The translations under genes were made by a program, and so were the position numbers. The notes beneath the pieces are model-generated. The model made no database searches and was not told where the DNA came from. It was given only the letters and a program-made list of their open reading frames with translations. From Plumapathes pennacea (taxonomy: Eukaryota > Cnidaria > Anthozoa > Antipatharia > Myriopathidae): a DNA stretch of 64,000 nucleotides. The stretch's first letter is position 1. Each line of letters opens with the position of its first letter. The stretch lies in contig OZ038463.1 in NCBI GenBank assembly GCA_964036295.1, forward strand, positions 32,193,295 to 32,257,294. The letters are read 5' to 3'. Below are positions 13,209 to 25,201 of this stretch, one piece after another.

Positions 13209-13499
13209 TGTTTTACAGTTCAGATATAGACTCCTTCACGGATTTGAATGCATGATGGTAATCAGGGCAAATAAACTGCATACTACATTCGTTTTTCTGA
13301 TCGGTGGAACTTCGGAGCACTCCAAATTGTCATTTGCAAGCTTTCAGTGGTTCATAATTGTGAGCGATTTTCACTATTAGACTATTAGACTATTAGACTT
13401 CTCGCACACGTCGCCGGCGTGTTTCTTTGTTTTTGCCCTGATTATATCCATCATGCATTCAAATCCGTGGATGGGCCTATTGTTCTACAGTTCAGATAT
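13209..13499. mobile_element. Foldback element with long flanking direct repeats
   Basis: A stretch of about 35 bases beginning CACGGATTTGAATGCATGAT near 13,237 recurs inverted near 13,432-13,470. Outside the arms, a 19-bp sequence (TGTT-t/c-TACAGTTCAGATAT) is directly repeated at 13,209-13,227 and 13,481-13,499. The layout suggests a foldback insertion with a long target duplication. ATTAGACT is repeated in tandem in the loop near 13,375-13,398. Confidence 0.5.
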
Positions 13500-13872
13500 T
13501 CGTGCATCCGTTCGCGCGGTACTATTGTAGCCAGCTGCCATAGCACCTAAAAAAGTATTGTTTTATGCTGCAGACATCTCTTTTTGATAATTGAGTTACA
13601 TATTCGCATATGAATCGACTTTGGAATGACTACTGAAATTACTGAATATCTGTGTATTTTTTCTATTTAATACTTTCTCTCAACCTCCTGGTCACCAACA
13701 CTAAACAGTTTGTTCTAGCTCAAAAACATACCGAAGTGGAGAGGATATGTACAGGATTTGGGCCTAATTGTTCACTTTGGGTTGAAAGGACCAAACTTGC
13801 AGTAAATATACATGTTGTCATACTAATGAATATCTGATATGGTGTCATCGCGAAGTTTGCTGCTGACTCCAG

Positions 13873-14079
13873 TTAACCCATTCACTCCTGAGCTCAAAAT
13901 ACAAATTCTCCTAATCATTCAAGAAGAAAATGTATGAGTGATATAGTGAGAATTGATAGGCGAATCAGCTTTCGTCCGATTGAACTATTAAGCAGTAAAT
14001 TCTCCAAATTGTATCACATATCTCTGGTGAGGAACTGAAGGAGAAAATTGTTGATCACTCTCAGGGGTGAAAGAGTTAA
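13873..14079. mobile_element. TTAA-type MITE, copy 2 (intact)
   Basis: TTAA at 13,873-13,876 and 14,076-14,079 brackets about 199 bp. The termini are CCCATTCACTCCTGAG and CTCAGGGGTGAAAGAG, inverted repeats of each other. The interior (GTATGAGTGATATAGTGAGA, CTGAAGGAGAAAATTGTTGA) matches copy 1 at 1001-1550. TTAA duplication and the terminal pattern suggest a piggyBac-derived non-autonomous element. Confidence 0.75.
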
Positions 14080-17000
14080 AGGGAGTTTCCCAAAATGGCC
14101 GCCATCTTGACCGGAAGTCAAAATTATAGAGTGTGTTGTGAGCAAAATCTAGCTTCCTCATTTTCAGAGCCGATTAGCCCAATCGAGCTTTGCTGGAACA
14201 ACAGAGTCTCGGAGAGTCGGCACTTCTGCCCTAACTGTATAATTTTGTAAAGAAAGGAAGAAAACATATGTCCGAGCAGAAAAAACGGCTGACGAGAAGT
14301 AAATGGGAGTAATTGAGAAGATATATAGCGAAGTTGAAAACTTGTCGATCACCGAAAAATTAGGCAGACTTTAATTGTGTCGACAGTCGGCCAGTGGCAA
14401 CTTTTTCTCGTGGGAAAATTTCACTCCTGAGCACAGGGGCATATGCATTTAAATACTACACAAGATTACTTATCTTGGAAAATAATGACAGTAAGAGACT
14501 ACTTTTTTATATACTTTCTCTGAAAACGAGTCAGGTTTTGAATGAAGGCATTCTTTTGGAAGTAGAACTTGCACGTGAGCTCGTATATTGATAAAGTGCA
14601 CGAAAACACATCGACACTAAAAAGTCATTTTGTTCATAACCAAAGTCCTTTTATCTTGCCCAAATAATGCAAACATTGTTTTAGGAACTAAAGGGAACAA
14701 TAACATAAATATATGCACAGCGATGAAATCTTGTTTGTTCAGAAGTTGCACTCATCCCAACTAAAATGACTTAAATGGACTTCCTCTCTTACTATGCAAA
14801 TAAGACTCAAAAGCATTTATTTAGGTTCTAATGGAAAAAGCAACTGCTACTTCAATATTTCAAATCTTCAAATCTTCCTTTGTCATGGCTATAACACCAG
14901 TACGAAACTGTCCATGGTGCATTGCTCTCTTGGTCGACCTGTTTACTTCGAAAAGTCGATAATGGCTGCCTTGCGTAATTATTTGAACGAGGAGTCATTT
15001 CTTGTTTGAACAAACTTATTTTCTTCGTGTATGCATTTTTCTCGTTTTATTTTTCTTTTTACGTAATCTAAGCTTACAAATACTCGCATAAAAGTTGAGT
15101 ATAAAAACATTAAAACTATCTCAAAGTGAGAAGATAGTTGTATCTAGATATCTACGCCTTCCTCTACTTTAAAACGTATTTTCCCTAAATACTGGCCAGG
15201 TTGTCAGGAAGTCGCCGAACAATTGAACGAAGAAATATTTGACATTATCCATTTTTTAGTCTGCTTTAATTTCCGCTCCTCCTTAATGAATATCAGTGAC
15301 TTGGCAATCTTTCTTTCCACAGGAAACTCGGTAATAATGCGAAAAGAAAATACTAATTAGAAAGAAAGCGCTAAATATGTTGCCATGAGGACACCGTGTT
15401 TCTGGCGCCCATCCTCACATTAGTTCATAACTTGCGACTTCCTGCGAGTGATTAAGTTTAAGTAGCGAAAGTGAAGTTGTCAAAGTATGTAAAGAAAATA
15501 ACAAAGAGTCGTGTATGAAACAATAGTATGCGAGAGAGCTGAAAAATTGCATAGAAACAAGCCTAAATTGAATGCCTAAATTTACATTATAATCCAATTT
15601 TTTTCCGAACTAACACCATAGTTCTGACAAATCTTTCGTTTCCATAGATACCGAAGGCGACAGTATACGGGGCAGGGCGCCCTTGCTATATTTTCGTATT
15701 GGCTGACGCCCTTGTTTCGTAAGTTTCCCAAATCATTCGAAACCTTGTCAATCATACTCTTGATATATTGTGAGTTTTCTAATTAAGACGTCATTTGCAT
15801 AGAAGCCATTATTTCTCTCGCATTGGGAGACAAATTTTTTGCTGGTTTGCCAGCGAACAAAAGTGCCATGTACAATTGCTACTTCTCCTTAATACTAAGG
15901 TAGGTGAAAAAATTTCAACAGATTGTCATATCCCTCACGCATCGTTTCCCTCTTTCTCTTTATGTTGGTTTGCCAAATTGGCGAAATCTAACAATGACAT
16001 ATCACCTAGCTTTAAAATTTTGCCCATCACTTGGCATTTGACTACAAATTGTACGACTTCTGCAACCAGAACGAGGTCTTACAGCTGCAATAGTAGTTTA
16101 AAACTATTTATGTTGGTTATATACATATTCTGCTCTTTGGCATCCCGGCTGCCTCTGTGTTATTCACTGTATTCGATCTTTGCAACCGCAAAAAGTCAAA
16201 GTAACGTCAGACAACACTGATACATTTCATTACTTCGACTTAACCGCGTAATTCAGTTCTGCGGAAAACCCTCATAAAGTTTTTTTTTTTTTTTTCGTTT
16301 TTGAGTTAATCGACGGATGGACCTGATGTTGGCTTATTCCTACATGACAATTCTTAATTAGCTGTGGTCTAAACAAAAGACGGTGGACAAGGGATTGCCT
16401 GACTGAAAAAAAGAGCTTTCTTTCCAAACCATGATGTGGCACCAGCTTTTTATGTTTACTGAGAAAAACTCGATAAGTGACGAGCGGTGTGTTAGAAGTC
16501 TTAGTATTTTTTCCTAAAATTGATAACAAACAAAGTGACAGTACATTCAAACTGCCATTAGAATGAGCAAACAGGGTTGCTTACCTTAGATTCATCCTTT
16601 CAAACCTCTGAATATACTAGAAAGAAATTTGGAAAGCCATTCATCTTTCCAAGAACTATCTTTTCTGTTGGTTTTTCACTGGAGCAAAGATTCCGGTGTT
16701 TGGCCTTTATAATTTTTTTTTTTTTTTTTTTTTTTTTTGCTAGATTCAAGAAATAGATGTGCTTGAGTTCGGATTTTTATGCAAGAGTTTGATATTATAT
16801 GTTGCTTGAGCAACAGAGAGCGCATTTGTACTGCTATGCCTGAACTAAACTTTGTGTAGAAAGCCGCAGCCCGACAAGAAAATTCTCTCCCATGAGTGCA
16901 GAGCGAGAAAAAGCAATATACAGCACAGATATTCTGTATTATGATATGTTTACACGGCTGTGTTCATACAGCATTCTGCCCTGAATTCCCAGTGATGAGC

Positions 17001-18421
17001 AGTTCTTTTTACTGCCGGTAAACATTTACACAGAAAACTGAACTTCGCTACGATCAAAAACAACATATGTTATACTCAAGAATTTTCTTGAAATTTAGCC
17101 ACAACTCCTCGTGGAAGAATTATTTTTACATGCAGACAGCTGTCCATGACAGATGTCTCGTTGACAGCCACATTAGAGATGGCGACACGCTCTGTCAGGA
17201 TTTGAAATCAAGACCTAAGCGTTTAATGAAAATCAAACAAAACCATGAACATTAACAATGGAAACAGGAAACTCTGGAAAGGGTAAATATTAATTTTGTG
17301 CAAATGAAAAAACAGACCTGTTGAAAATATTGTCTTTTGCTACACTTTTTGGTCTTTTTGGTTGTACATCGAGCTGCGGAATTGACAGCGATCTTGGTAG
17401 CAATTGAGAAAACTGAAGTAGGCCCAGAACTTCAGCTAAGCTTTCAACGTCTTGTGCTGGTACTTTCAAACTTACTATATTACACAAAGATAAATAAAAG
17501 GGGATTCAAAGGAGTGCCGTTTTCGTAGTTCGTGCAACGCTTGTAAAACTTCAAAACTTAGCCCAGAAACTCAAGTAAATGTGTTAGCTCAATACATGTT
17601 GACGTTTGTACAAGAAACACGAGATAATTTTATTAACTCGTAATGGCAATGAACGCTGACCAACGGAAGTGACGTCAAGAATATATTCCGCGGTGCTTGC
17701 TTATGGTGTTTCTGGCGATTACTGACGATTTTTTGCTTTAGAGAAATAAATGCAGGTAACTAGCATTTATAATGAACTTCATCCAAGCTTCAACAGTAGG
17801 CTATACTGAAATTTACAAAGAAAAAGTATTGAAATGTGTAAAACCACATAAACTATCCGAATACTTTATCCACAAGTCTTTGGGGACCATTTCGTGATGC
17901 GCACGCGCAGGTGTTTGCTTTACTTTTCACAAAAAAAAAGGCCCTAAAGATCTTAATACCAGCGCTATAATGTACTTTTAAATTGGTAGCCTTCTTCTAA
18001 ACTGTACAAGGACATTGTAATTGTCTTTGACCATGGCCGAATATGTAAGAACATAGATTCAATTTTGCAAATTGTTTGTAATGGCTCAAAGCTCTGGACG
18101 TTATAATTCCGAGAGTGCGTAATTTAGTCCGAAGTCTGATGGATTAAAGTATTACAAGAAAAACCGCCTATGTAATAACAAGACAACATAACTGGGAGCC
18201 ACTAATCCGAGTTTGAGCAGCCTAGCCCGTAGGAGACACGGTTTTTATTCGGAAAAATAATTACTTTATTTTGCACATCAACAGCGCTATTAAATTCAAA
18301 GATTCCGACTGTTAATTACAACGGAGTGTAACCAGATAAATCCGCCTTTTTCTTGGTAAGACTTAAGAAATACATAAACACGCTCTGTGTTATACACTGC
18401 ATATACATGACCTGATGCAAA

Positions 18422-18455
<34 letters not shown>

Positions 18456-19330
18456 GTTTGGGAGAACTAAAATTTTATATAAACCCGCAAGTGCAAGCGA
18501 TGAACAAATTAGGGACTTCATCGTCTTTGAGTATTTTTCAAAGTCGACCTGTTTGTTCGCGTAACGCCAAGTGTGTTTATTTGCCTGAAGGGAATCAATC
18601 AGCGAGTGCGTCATTATAAGTTTCTTCTGTCATGACATGGCGATTTTTTTTGCCAGAGCCGAGCGGAGTCCATGGCGTTTTATGCTTCAGCTTAGCTTCG
18701 TTTTGCACTAAATTTCTTTTATACTATTTCTTATTTTTGTTGTTGTTTTATATGATTTGCCTTGTATTGCTTTGTTTTCCTCTGCCCTGATCCACTCTAT
18801 TGCTTTGCTTTGCTTTGAATTTATTCTATTTTGATTCACGGTGCTTTTCTTATAGCTTTGTGTATGATTGCACTGAACGCAACAGAAACGACGTCGACGT
18901 TAGTTCGAATTTGCCCATAAATTGAGCTCGGCAACCGCGGCTCTCTCACGCTTTATCCAACCCAGTGTTAATTAAAAGTTTCTTGGTGTTCCGACAAAGT
19001 TGCGGCAATTGAAAAAAATAGATATAAAATACACACACGCCGCGTTTACTGATAAACAAACAAAAATATAAGTTACCAGAGACCCCTTGCGCAGTATTTC
19101 GTTAAGAACCTTGATATGGTTTTGTATCGACCTTTACGAAGATTTAAATACTACTTATATAAGTCCTTTATTCCAAGTTTAAAATTATGTAATGACATCT
19201 ATGTGGGATTGTTTTGAGCCGTTATTGTGCCATATGATAATTATGCATGTCAGGGGGCTTAAATAGCCTTTTTTAATCCACTTTAAGTGTAATGTTTTTC
19301 GTACACTACTTCCGTTTGAATATTGTATAA
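14080..19330. other. Long non-coding stretch
   Basis: No supported gene. It includes T-rich runs near 16,279-16,295 and 16,712-16,738, a (GA)n run at 18,426-18,454, and a composite CGGAAGTGACGTCA site at 17,664-17,677 that recurs elsewhere in the window. A segment at 15,646-15,718 has a fair acceptor and a donor (C then GTAAGT) but no coding frame. The 141-codon frame at 15,795-16,220 has no ATG start and no recognisable domain. Confidence 0.4.
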
Positions 19331-19642
19331 TTTTGAATATACCTTTCTTAATATGTGTGTTATAACTGTATTCTTTACGTGTACGCTTGTATTTTTCTTT
19401 TGGGTGACCCATCTTGTCACTTTTCAGTTGATAATTTTGAATATACCTTTCTTAATATGTGTGTTATAACTGTATTCTTTACGTGTACGCTTGTATTTTT
19501 CTTTTGGGTGACCCATCTTGTCACTTTTCAGTTGATAATTTTGAATATACCTTTCTTAATATGTGTGTTATAACTGTATTCTTTACGTGTACGCTTGTAT
19601 TTTTCTTTTGGGTGACCCATCTTGTCACTTTTCAGTTGATTG
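19331..19642. repeat. 104-bp tandem repeat, three copies
   Basis: The unit begins TTTTGAATATACCTTTCTTA and restarts at 19,331, 19,435 and 19,539. The copies are almost identical, so the array is young. An open frame passes through it (each unit reads CYNCILYVYACIFLLG), but this is a by-product of the repeat and I do not call it a gene. Confidence 0.9.
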
Positions 19643-20229
19643 GAACGAATGCAGCAATTAACAATTTTTGATACAAAGTGGGAAATGTGGAGGCTTTAAA
19701 ATCACGTTGGGATACTTTAGTTGGTTACAGAGATTAGATCTGGCAAACTCCGTTTTGCATATACAAATAGATCCGAAGATCTTCCGACAGTGAGGCCCGT
19801 TCTCATGCAAAAAAAAAAATTGGTCGACCGCTTCAATAGAAATAAAAACAAATGTTTGTTGTTTATGCCGGCGTCTTCTTCTTTTAATTTTAAATTTTCT
19901 CTTTATGGAAGTCGCCGGTGAAAATTTCTGTCGCCTAGGTGTGATTCTTAGCATCTGCTCAGAGGTGGTCCTCTCGCGTTGGGAAAATATTACTTACATC
20001 ACACAGTCCGGCTGCGACTTAATGAGAGGATAACGGATTGTTATTGAGATATCAGGAAGCGTTCTCAGATATTTTTTCTACATTTGATCAGGGTGCGATT
20101 GAGCAACAGAAAGAAGTTAACGCGGGCTGGAACAGCAGAATAACTAGTTGAAGGACAGAAATTCACTGAGCCGCATTAAACCCCGAACTGAGGCATCGAA
20201 GATTGTAGTCGCAATATTGAGTTATCAAA

Positions 20230-21387
20230 ATGTCCGCGTCGAACGAAACAAGTGCGAACGTAATCGAAGACAAGATCAATCAAGTCATTTACTCCGCCAC
20301 TTTCATCGTCGGAGTCGTTGGAAACGGCCTGGTTCTGCTGATCGTGGTGTTTTTTAGGCGCAAAAGGCGAACAGTTAATGACTTTTTCATTCTCAACCTC
20401 GCGATGGCAGATTTGCTGTATCTGTTCACGTGTCTTCCTACTAGCATGTACAGGATGTTTGCTACCATCAAGTACGAGCTCTTCTGCTGGATGATCTGGC
20501 CAACACAAACAACAGCGGTATGCGTGAGCATTTTTACGCTCACCTCCATGGCTATTCATCGCCGCAGCATGATTTTAAGCCCGTTTAAGCCCGAGCTCAA
20601 ACACCGCTACGTCTTTGCGTGGATCGTGGCCGTTTGGCTGTTGGCTTTGGTGATGGTCATCCCTCTCATGCTTGTAGTCAAGGCGGAACCCGCTGGCCGT
20701 CAACAGGGCTGCGTGGAAGACTGGCACTCGGAGGACTACCGTCGTGCTTATACCGCTGGCCTGTGCGTCGCGCAGTATATCCTACCTCTGACCATCATCG
20801 CTATCGAGTACGTGCGCATCATCCTGGACTTAGTACATCCGGGAACCAGAGACAACAGGCAGAGGGCCGTGAGCCAGGAAAGGCGAAATGAGAACATGCA
20901 AGTGATCAAGACGTTGGCCACTATTGTCATTCTTTTCGCTGTCTGCATGCTGCCCGCTCAGCTAGCGTGGATGTTGTATGACTTTGGAGGCGCGAAAGGG
21001 CACGATGTGGCCTTGGCTATCTTCCGATTTGCTCCGACTCTGGTGTATTTCCACTCATGCCTAAACCCGATTGTCTACGGAACTGTCACGAAGCACTTCC
21101 GTAAGGACGTCGTGCAGATAATCAAGTTTGTTATCTGCTGGCGTTGGCTCCGCCGTCTCCACTGCGCTGAGAGGATGCGAGCGAACTCTGCCAGAGCGAC
21201 CATTGTCACCGATGAAACGGAACCTGCCAACAGTGAAAACCGCGGGTGTAAGGCAATGCTGACCAAAAAGAAAGGAAAGAAGGCAGGTGACACAAAGTGC
21301 GCGAAACAAAGCAAAGCGAACAGCAGGCCACTGCTCGGCTCAGGTTCCCAGGAAGACGACGTAGCCTGTCACGTGTCTGTGTTGTGA
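20230..21387 (+). CDS. Class A (rhodopsin-like) G-protein-coupled receptor, DRY replaced by HRR
   Basis: Single-exon, 385 residues, a normal length for the family. Seven hydrophobic segments lie at about 18-42, 51-75, 87-110, 128-150, 174-198, 224-250 and 262-286. Family landmarks are visible: GN in TM1 (N32), LAMAD in TM2 (D61), the TM3 cysteine C86 with a partner C161 in the second extracellular loop, CMLP in TM6 (P242) and NPIVY in TM7 (279-283). The G-protein contact motif DRY at the end of TM3 is HRR (110-112), which is unusual. N5 is a possible glycosylation site. The tail is Lys-rich and ends SVL, a class I PDZ-ligand pattern. The look is peptide-receptor-like, but the ligand cannot be told from sequence. 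The ATG follows AAA and stands just before TM1. An acceptor at 20,090-20,091 suggests an upstream untranslated exon. Confidence 0.9.
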   Translation: MSASNETSANVIEDKINQVIYSATFIVGVVGNGLVLLIVVFFRRKRRTVNDFFILNLAMADLLYLFTCLPTSMYRMFATIKYELFCWMIWPTQTTAVCVSIFTLTSMAIHRRSMILSPFKPELKHRYVFAWIVAVWLLALVMVIPLMLVVKAEPAGRQQGCVEDWHSEDYRRAYTAGLCVAQYILPLTIIAIEYVRIILDLVHPGTRDNRQRAVSQERRNENMQVIKTLATIVILFAVCMLPAQLAWMLYDFGGAKGHDVALAIFRFAPTLVYFHSCLNPIVYGTVTKHFRKDVVQIIKFVICWRWLRRLHCAERMRANSARATIVTDETEPANSENRGCKAMLTKKKGKKAGDTKCAKQSKANSRPLLGSGSQEDDVACHVSVL

Positions 21388-22896
21388 CTGACGCATCATG
21401 CACCCCCCTGATGATACCAAAGAGACAGAGACAGGGAGTGATTAATAGTGTTGGAAGTGGCGGGAGACTTGGTGAGAGAGAGAGAGGGGGGGGGGGGGGG
21501 GGGCGTAATAGCCAAGATAAATAAGTTGAGAGATGCAAACCTGATTTAGAAGACGTAGAGATAAAAAAAAATGAGATAGTAAAATTATCGTGATAAGTAG
21601 AGTCACTCCAGAGTGAGGGGCCTGGTAGAGATAGGAAGAGCGTAGAAGGAAAATAAAAGATATAGATTGCTATAGATTATACAGTGAGAGAACTGAATGA
21701 GAGGAAAAGTGACAAAACCTGTCTGAAAGAAATGGGAGTGGAAGTAGAAAAAAGAGAACGATTTGAAGGGAGTGGAGTCGGAATAAACGGAAGAGAAACT
21801 CCTCACTGCAAGCCGCAGCAAGGATTATGTTTTTGAGCGTTTTGGTTTGGGGTAGGGGATAGATGATGTTTTTTTTTTTTTTTTGTCTGAGACAGGACAG
21901 AGATTTTATGTTTTTAGTTGAGAAATGAGCTTCAGTATGAGATAAGGTAAGAAGAGGGAACAGAGCTGAAGAAGAGGTGAAGGGGAAAGGAGTGAAAACA
22001 AGAGAGATCAGGACGGTATAGGGGGACAAAAAGAATGGATAACACGAAGAAGTGAAGAAGAGATAAAAGAGTGAGTACAGAAACAGGAGACGAGATTATA
22101 TAAAGTGAAGAAAGGGGAGACGAGAAATACTGTAGAGAGATAATCGGCAAATACGAAAAGAGGAGATGGGGCAATGAAGGGAGACGAAAATCAAACTAAA
22201 GAGAAACTAATCTGTAACACAATTGAAGAACCACTCGGGAATTGTATTAATGGGAATGATAAGAATGATAAAAATATTAATACTAATGATACTAATAATG
22301 ATAATAGTAATGATGATAATAATAATGAGAAAGGTCAATAATAATATTTATTATAAACCATCATTAGTAGTAATAAATAGAAGAGACAGGAAGGAAACGA
22401 AGAAAGAAGTCATTTATGCCTGCGTGTCCATTTTATATAGCGCTCTTAAGTGTCTGTCTGTCTGTCTGTCTTGACAAATCAGTGTTGACGTTTTGCAGCT
22501 GTATGCTGTATATGTGTTGACGTACAGATGTCGTGTTTGATATTTCACTGTAAAGTTGTATTTTTAGAAAAATATTCATATCCAGGTTGCTGATTTATTA
22601 ATGAATAAAGCCAGTGATTTTACGATTTACAACTTCACCATGAGTCGTGGCCACTCTAACCTTTGAGTGACACGTGCAATATCTGCTTTACCGTTCTTTT
22701 TGCAATTCAATATCATGTCACGCAATTTAAACGCAGCAAGGGTTAATCATCAATCTACGTCCTAGAAGAGGAAAAGTCAAAAAATAACAGAAACAAATCA
22801 ACAATAGTGAATAAGTTAATAAGGAAGCAACATGAAAAAGAAAAAAAATTGACAATAATATGTTTGATACAGACAAAAATCGTAACTTTATAGGAA
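21388..22896 (+). other. Probable GPCR 3' untranslated region and simple repeats
   Basis: No coding region follows the receptor. The stretch is purine-rich on the plus strand, with a G-run at 21,487-21,502, a poly-T run near 21,869-21,884, an ATG/ATA-rich block at 22,250-22,330 and a (TGTC)n run at 22,450-22,470. AATAAA at 22,604-22,609 is a candidate polyadenylation signal for the receptor, about 1.2 kb after the stop. Confidence 0.4.
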
Positions 22897-23028
22897 TTAT
22901 TGGGACATAAGATATCTCTTCACATTTGTTTTAAAGTAAAGTAGGAAATTAGTTTCCTTTATTTTTTGTGTAATGTTGTTCCATAATTTCGCTCCTGTGC
23001 AACTTAGTGAAAAACGACCATAAGTGTT
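22897..23028 (-). mobile_element. LINE reverse-transcriptase C-terminal remnant
   Basis: The minus strand reads TYGRFSLSCTGAKLWNNIT and continues to FKTNVKRYLMSQ and a stop at 22,897-22,899. The pattern (G-A-x-L-W-N near the end, then F-K-x-x-x-K-x-Y-L) is the usual C-terminal end of non-LTR retrotransposon polyproteins. Only about 43 codons remain, so the copy is heavily 5'-truncated. Confidence 0.6.
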
Positions 23029-23506
23029 ATAAATAAATGAGAATAAAACAAGTTAAAATTAATGCGTCCAGTAACAAACACGTCTGATGTTAACCGCCGA
23101 GCGTCAATTCCACCAACCAACGTCAGCTAGGGAAACCTTCCACAACATTCAGTGAAAAACAACATTTGCCACACAGCTAACAAACCGGCCTACGACTCCA
23201 CTTTCAATCTGAAACAACGTTTCTCAAAAACAGAACATTCCTTTACTCGATGAGCATTTTTCCCGAGTTGTTTCTTCAAGGAATTTCGCAGAATATGTCG
23301 GCTTTCAGTCGTTGTCCGCTGAGCCGCTCCGAGGTCCCTTTGTTAGACACCTGGAAACAATAGAAACACGTAATTAATTGTCTGTTTAAAAATACCAAAC
23401 TCATTCAGTACAATGGGCTTTTCTCCTGTTGAGAAACAAACAACGCAGGCGATCGATATATATAGAGTGACAGCAAGGGGAAAATTACCACACAGCAGCA
23501 GCTAGT
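23029..23506 (+). promoter_or_regulatory. Upstream region of the homeobox gene with a TATA box
   Basis: TATATATA at 23,457-23,464 lies about 43 bp before the homeobox ATG at 23,507, a plausible core-promoter position with a very short 5' leader. No coding frame is present in the rest of the interval. Confidence 0.4.
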
Positions 23507-23597
23507 ATGGCGTCCGCACCATACTCCAAGGATCTTGGTTTGGTTCGTATTGCGAAGCAGCAAAACCTCTTGCCGAGCAACGATGGAAAGGTTGAAG
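23507..23597 (+). CDS. K50 paired-like homeobox gene, exon 1
   Basis: This exon starts a three-exon gene (23,507-23,597, 25,202-25,392, 35,063-35,311) encoding 176 residues. The ATG is followed by 30 codons (MASAPYSKDL...) and one extra base, then the donor GTACGT at 23,598. The N-terminal segment has no recognised domain. The three exons join in phases 1 and 0 and give one open protein with an intact homeodomain, which is the main support for this model. The product should be a sequence-specific transcription factor. Intron 2 is about 9.7 kb and contains a whole Death-SEFIR gene on the same strand. Confidence 0.65.
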
Positions 23598-23808
23598 GTA
23601 CGTTGCTGCAGCCCGTCAAAAAAAAAAAAAAAACATGTGTTGTTTAAGTATCATTCAATATTTTCTATCTAGTGTTTAACACTTGTGCACTAATAGACAG
23701 TGCTATATTCAGTAGATTCAGAGTCGCGATTTGTTATTTTAGTCTGTATGTTTTCTGTCTTCTATTACGGATTTTTCTCGATCGATCGTTGATTCAATCG
23801 CTCAAATT

Positions 23809-23821
23809 ACACATAATAATA

Positions 23822-23901
<80 letters not shown>

Positions 23902-24600
23902 TAACCTTTATTTAAGTGTCTAGGATATCTAGTTTTAACAAACTAATTGGCGACACTGTACTATCTACCTAACCTAGTCTTCTGTAGCAAATAAAGTAAA
24001 ATTTTTAAAATTCTAAAATACTAAAATGCTAGATTAAAAATATGAGACGCAGTGTTAATGAAATAATATTAAAATAGACAGGTGTACATTTATGTTCTGC
24101 ATAAATCGCAGCAGTTACAGTTGTTTTCCAACAAGCTATTTAATCTACTTTCCGTATTGCACTCTTAAATGCGTTGAGGCTGGATGAGTTCCTAATGTCA
24201 GTTTTCAGCCTTGACCATATCACAGGTCCAAGATAGCGCAGTGAGTGCTTACCATAATTAATAGTGTTGAATCTAGGTACTATGTTAAAATCACTATTTC
24301 TTAATGAATAACACGATTGTTTAAAACTGAATATATATGCCACACTTCTGGGTGCAAGTTCATTTTTTACTTTGTACATGTAGATTGCAATGTCCTGTAG
24401 TCTTCTGTTTAGCAGTGATGGCAGCTGAGCTCGATGAAGGAGTGTTTCATACGAGTCTTTCTTAGTTCTATAAACTGCTCTCAATGCACGTTCCTGGACA
24501 CGCTCGATCTTTCTGTTATCGGAAGCCTTGCAAAAATGCCAGACTACATGGCAGTAACATTCTGGCATTGTTCAGAAGGTTGCTTGATTGCCGTGATTGT
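23809..24600 (-). mobile_element. 5'-truncated CR1/L2-type LINE with an (ATT)n tail
   Basis: The minus strand at 24,568-24,140 is open for 142 codons: HVVWHFCKASDNRKIERVQE, then RALRAVYRTKKDSYETLLHR, and later LRYLGPVIWSRLKTDIRNSS with FKSAIRKVD at the end. This is the familiar last part of CR1/L2-like reverse transcriptases, after the polymerase core. After the stop, about 220 bp of 3' untranslated sequence ends in AAATAAAGGTTATC and then a run of ATT repeats (plus-strand AAT run at 23,817-23,898), the usual tail of this group. The polymerase and endonuclease are missing, so the copy is inactive. Confidence 0.8.
23817..23898. repeat. (AAT)n microsatellite
   Basis: About 27 AAT repeats in an almost unbroken run. 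It marks the 3' tail of the minus-strand LINE and so was probably seeded by that insertion. Confidence 0.95.
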
Positions 24601-25201
24601 GATGCAATTTTCAATCATGAATTGTATATATTTATAAAGGAAGTTTAATTTAGATTTAAATATATAAATTTGTTATAAGCAATCTGGAAAGATTGATGAA
24701 AAGGCGTCGTTGAATAGAGTTTCGTTTCAGCCTTCTTCATCTCAGTCTTCTTCTGGCTCTCTCTCTATCCATCTGTCCAATTAATTTCTACTCTCCGCCT
24801 TTCCATTCATAACTGGCTTGCGCAAATTGTTCCTCTATGAGCTGCTCTTTCCCTCAGTTTATACCGATATGTAATAAATACAAGATGCAGGTCTAAATTG
24901 TTGGTACAATTACAACTTTAGCCCCTTGGGTTGTATAAATGAAAATTGTGCTCTGCTTTTGTGAGTGCGGATATGAAACATCTGATAGCGGGTGAAGTAA
25001 AGCGCACTAATAACCGAACCAATCCGTGAAGTAAAGTAATGAAAATTTCTCCCATCGGGAGTTGATGTCAATTGTCAAGTACTATTGACCCAGTGGTGCG
25101 GTGTTATAAGGACCTGGCGCTGTATCCTTGTTTAACAATTCTAACAAACTAGTAAAGACAAATGTGTGCCAGCGCTTACGTCATTTTTCGTCCTCCCCCA
25201 G

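Larger units (their letters stand above)
23598..25201 (+). other. Homeobox intron 1
   Basis: The intron runs from GTACGT at 23,598 to CCCCCAG at 25,195-25,201. It contains a LINE 3' end on the opposite strand (23,809-24,600) with its trinucleotide tail. A pyrimidine-rich segment (CTCTCTCTATCC) is near 24,760. I see no other coding sequence in it. Confidence 0.6.

Noticed and set aside
15795-16220. 141-codon plus-strand frame
   Set aside because: No ATG at the start, no domain, composition like its surroundings and no splice sites that would make it an exon.
19355-19671. Repeating frames containing CYNCILYVYACIFLLG
   Set aside because: Artefact of the 104-bp tandem repeat. They have no splice context and no domain.
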